A stretch of 64,000 bases of DNA from Curtobacterium flaccumfaciens. GTDB taxonomy: Bacteria; Actinomycetota; Actinomycetes; Actinomycetales; Microbacteriaceae. The notes under the pieces were generated by a model. The model did no database searches, was not told where the DNA came from, and saw nothing but the letters and a program-made list of their open reading frames with translations. The stretch is from contig NZ_SNVW01000014.1 in the NCBI RefSeq assembly GCF_004361695.1, positions 24,507-88,506 on the forward strand, given 5' to 3'. Below, piece by piece: positions 62,116 to 64,000 of this stretch. Numbering within the stretch: position 1 is the first letter of the stretch; every line of letters starts with the position of its first letter. The position numbers and the translations under genes were made by a program.

Positions 62116-63606
62116 TCAGCGCTCGCGCGCGGCCCGGTCCAGCATCTCCTCGGTGACGACGGGGATCGCTCCCGTCGCCAGCTCGATGCCGGACAGGCGC
62201 GCGGGGCTGAGCACTCGCTGGACCTGGTCCTCCTCCATGAGTCCGGCCGCGACCACGAGCGTGGCGATCGGCGTCGAGGTCGTCAGCGCGGTGTGCGCGA
62301 TCGATGCCGCGGCCGCGTAGCCGATGTAGGGCGTGAGCGCCGTGACGACGCCGACGTTCGTGTCGACCTGCGCCGCGAGCTTCGCCTCGTTCGCCTCGAT
62401 GCCGGTGACGCAGTGCTCCCGGAGCGTGGCGCAGCCCCGGGCCATCCACTGCAGGGACTGCAGGATCGAGTGCGCGATGATCGGCTCGAAGGCGTTGAGC
62501 TGCAGCTGGCCGCCCTCCGCCGCCATCGTCACCGTGGTGTCGGCACCGGCGACGGCGAACGCGATCTGGTTGACGACCTCCGGGATCACCGGGTTCACCT
62601 TGCCTGGCATGATCGAGGACCCCGCCTGCCGCGCGGGCAGCGTGATCTCCCCCAGCCCGGCCTGCGGCCCCGACGCGAGCAGCCGCAGGTCGTTGCAGAT
62701 CTTCGAGAGCTTCGCCGCGCTCCGCTTCACGGTGCCGGACAGGGTCATGAACGCGCCGGCGTCGCTCGTGGCCTCGATGAGGTCCGGCGCGGTGACGATG
62801 TCGAGCCCGGTGACGACCTGCAGCTGCCGCCGCACTTCGTCGCGGTACTGCGGATCGGCGGTGATGCCGGTGCCGATCGCCGTGGCGCCGAGGTTCGTCT
62901 CGGCCAGCAGCGGCATCACGGTGCGGAGCAGGAGGACGTCCTCCTGGATGGTGTGCGCGAAGCCGGTGAACTCCTGCCCGAGGGTCATCGGCACGGCGTC
63001 CTGCAGCTGCGTGCGCCCGACCTTGAGGACGTCCTGGAACGCCCGGCCCCGCTCCGCGAAGGCTCCGGACAGCAGCTCGAGCTCCCCGACGAGCCGCTGC
63101 ACCCCGAGGATCATCGCCAGCTTGACGCTCGTCGGGTACGTGTCGTTCGTCGACTGGCTGCGGTTGACGTGGTCGATCGGGTGCAGGACCCCGTAGTCGC
63201 CCTTCTCGCGGCCGAGGAGTTCGAGGGCCCGGTTCGCCAGGACCTCGTTCGTGTTCATGTTCGTGCTCGTGCCCGCGCCGCCCTGGACGACGTCGACGAC
63301 GAACTGGTCGCGGAGGGCGCCGTCGCGGACCTCCTGCGCGGCGCGGTCGATCACGTCGGCACGCTCGGCGTCGAGCACACCGATCGCCTTGTTCGCCCGG
63401 GCCGCCGCCTGCTTCACCATGGCGAGCGCCTCGATGAGGTCCGGGTACACCGCGATCGGCACCGAGGTGATCGGGAAGTTCTCGAGCGCCCGCAGGGTGT
63501 TGATCCCCCAGTAGGCGTCGACCGGGACCTCCCGGGATCCCAGGGAATCGGTCTCGGTGCGCGTCTGCGCGCGGTCAGGGGCCTGTGCTGCTTCGTTGCC
63601 GGTCAC
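62116..63606 (-). CDS. aspA: aspartate ammonia-lyase
   Basis: 496-aa fumarase/aspartase superfamily enzyme deaminating aspartate to fumarate. GSREVPVDAYWGINTLRALENFPIT (about 23-47) is the AspA N-terminal signature rather than fumarase. VVQGGAGTSTNMNTNEVLANRAL, HPIDHVNRSQSTNDTYPT and the catalytic loop GSSIMPGKVNPVIPEVV are present, as is GRTQLQDAVPMTLGQEF. GTG start (VTGNEAAQ). Isolated gene; the 300-bp upstream region is filled by the 19-bp tandem array. Confidence 0.94.
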   Translation of the reverse strand: MTGNEAAQAPDRAQTRTETDSLGSREVPVDAYWGINTLRALENFPITSVPIAVYPDLIEALAMVKQAAARANKAIGVLDAERADVIDRAAQEVRDGALRDQFVVDVVQGGAGTSTNMNTNEVLANRALELLGREKGDYGVLHPIDHVNRSQSTNDTYPTSVKLAMILGVQRLVGELELLSGAFAERGRAFQDVLKVGRTQLQDAVPMTLGQEFTGFAHTIQEDVLLLRTVMPLLAETNLGATAIGTGITADPQYRDEVRRQLQVVTGLDIVTAPDLIEATSDAGAFMTLSGTVKRSAAKLSKICNDLRLLASGPQAGLGEITLPARQAGSSIMPGKVNPVIPEVVNQIAFAVAGADTTVTMAAEGGQLQLNAFEPIIAHSILQSLQWMARGCATLREHCVTGIEANEAKLAAQVDTNVGVVTALTPYIGYAAAASIAHTALTTSTPIATLVVAAGLMEEDQVQRVLSPARLSGIELATGAIPVVTEEMLDRAARER

Positions 63607-63691
63607 GCCTGCGAGGCTAGCCCGTCCGGCCGGTCGGTTCCCGGCTCCGGCGCGCACGGGCGCGTCGCCCTGCCGGGCCGTCGCGCGCGTC

Positions 63692-63836
63692 GGGGGCCGT
63701 TCCGCGCGGAGGGGGTCGTTCCGCGCGTAGGGGGTCGTTCCGCGCGGAGGGGGTCGTTTCGCGCGGAGGAGGTCGTTCCGCGCGTGGGAGGTCGTTCCGC
63801 GCGTAGGGGGTCGTTCCTTTCGACCCCCTACGCGCG
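63692..63836. repeat. 19-bp tandem array ending in a hairpin, upstream of aspA
   Basis: Six full 19-bp units at 63692-63805 (consensus GGGGGTCGTTCCGCGCGKA) and a partial seventh. CGCGCGTAGGGGGTCG (63798-63813) is then perfectly inverted at 63821-63836 with loop TTCCTTT. The array ends about 74 bp from the IS3-family end. No coding frame. May separate the aspA promoter from the element. Confidence 0.9.
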
Positions 63837-63909
63837 ATTCGGCTTCCCAGGACGCGTGCGATGGGAAGGAACGCGCGCCACGGACGGCCTGGAGGCGCGG
63901 TGCGGGCTG

Positions 63910-64000
63910 TGAACTGGTCCCGGTTTGTTGGACCGTGAAGTCAGATTAGGCCGCGAGGGCGTGAGCTCGGTATTGAACCGGGCTCATGCCCTCGAGTCGT
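63910..64000 (-). mobile_element. end of an IS3-family insertion sequence, truncated by window edge
   Basis: The sequence from TGAACTGGTCCCGGTTTGTTGGACC (63910 on) has the TG-initiated, GTCC-containing form of an IS3-family terminal repeat, followed after about 35 bp by the 3' end of a transposase frame. The other end lies outside the window, so length, target duplication and family subgroup cannot be determined. Confidence 0.75.
63946..64000 (-). CDS. IS3-family transposase OrfB, C-terminal fragment (continues beyond window)
   Basis: On the minus strand the frame reads RLEGMSPVQYRAHALAA followed by TAA at 63946-63948. Here G-MSP-x-QYR is the standard C-terminal tail of IS3-type DDE integrase cores. 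Only about 17 residues are visible because the window ends. Assignment rests on this tail and the adjacent terminal sequence. Confidence 0.75.
   Translation of the reverse strand, partial: RLEGMSPVQYRAHALAA

Overview
The window is one stretch of a very GC-rich (roughly 70 percent or more by eye) actinobacterial chromosome. Several gene orders are typical of Actinobacteria: parA-scpA-scpB-rluB-type synthase-tyrA-cmk-der, and rpsO/pnp/M16 peptidase/dapB/thyA/folA/dapA/rnj/ftsK/pgsA/cinA/clgR/DUF3046/recA/recX/miaB/miaA/dapF/hflX/lexA. Protein style (PriA-type HisA, ClgR, DUF3046, actinobacterial RecX and LexA) and base composition suggest Microbacteriaceae, plausibly Curtobacterium. The genus is an inference from recall, not computed.

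Layout. 1-6 kb: the 3' end of a conserved hypothetical gene, a RecQ helicase with a phosphoribosyltransferase-like C-terminus, a divergent aldo/keto reductase and XRE regulator, and a small membrane protein. 5.4-14.2 kb (minus strand): chromosome segregation and translation operon parA-scpA-scpB-pseudouridine synthase-tyrA-cmk-der-DM13 protein. 14.4-18.7 kb: hisC-hisB-hisH-priA-sseB. 18.8-20.1 kb: a divergent SOS module, LysM protein and lexA, with LexA boxes between them. 20.2-36.3 kb: hflX, a methyltransferase, dapF-miaA-miaB, recX-recA with paired LexA boxes, DUF3046, clgR, cinA-pgsA-ftsK and a MacB-like ABC efflux operon. 36.6-45.6 kb: rnj, dapA, folA-thyA, dapB, a phosphatase and an M16 peptidase, interrupted by plus-strand genes. 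45.9-52.6 kb: TetR, a PEBP-like protein, pnp, a secreted lytic-transglycosylase-like protein, an FMN reductase and rpsO. 52.7-63.6 kb: accessory genes, including VanZ, a GH6 hydrolase, a protealysin-like M4 peptidase with its emfourin inhibitor, HelD, an aldo/keto reductase with FKBP, an MFS exporter, a BrkB protein and aspA. At the right edge lies a 19-bp tandem array and then one end of an IS3-family element cut by the window border.

How it works together. Most genes are housekeeping: chromosome segregation, DNA repair and the SOS response, lysine/DAP and histidine synthesis, thymidylate and folate metabolism, RNA turnover and tRNA modification. Translational coupling by 1-17 bp overlaps is pervasive. 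No tRNA, rRNA, CRISPR array, prophage or secretion island was seen.

The most unusual content is non-coding or repetitive. At least three families of short dispersed palindromic or repeat elements occupy gene junctions. In-frame minisatellites lie inside otherwise conserved enzymes (HisH, HisC, RecX and, massively, the pseudouridine synthase). I did not find a wholly novel multi-gene defence or metabolic system. The best candidates for follow-up are the repeat families, the in-frame minisatellites, the RecQ-PRTase fusion and the protealysin/emfourin pair.
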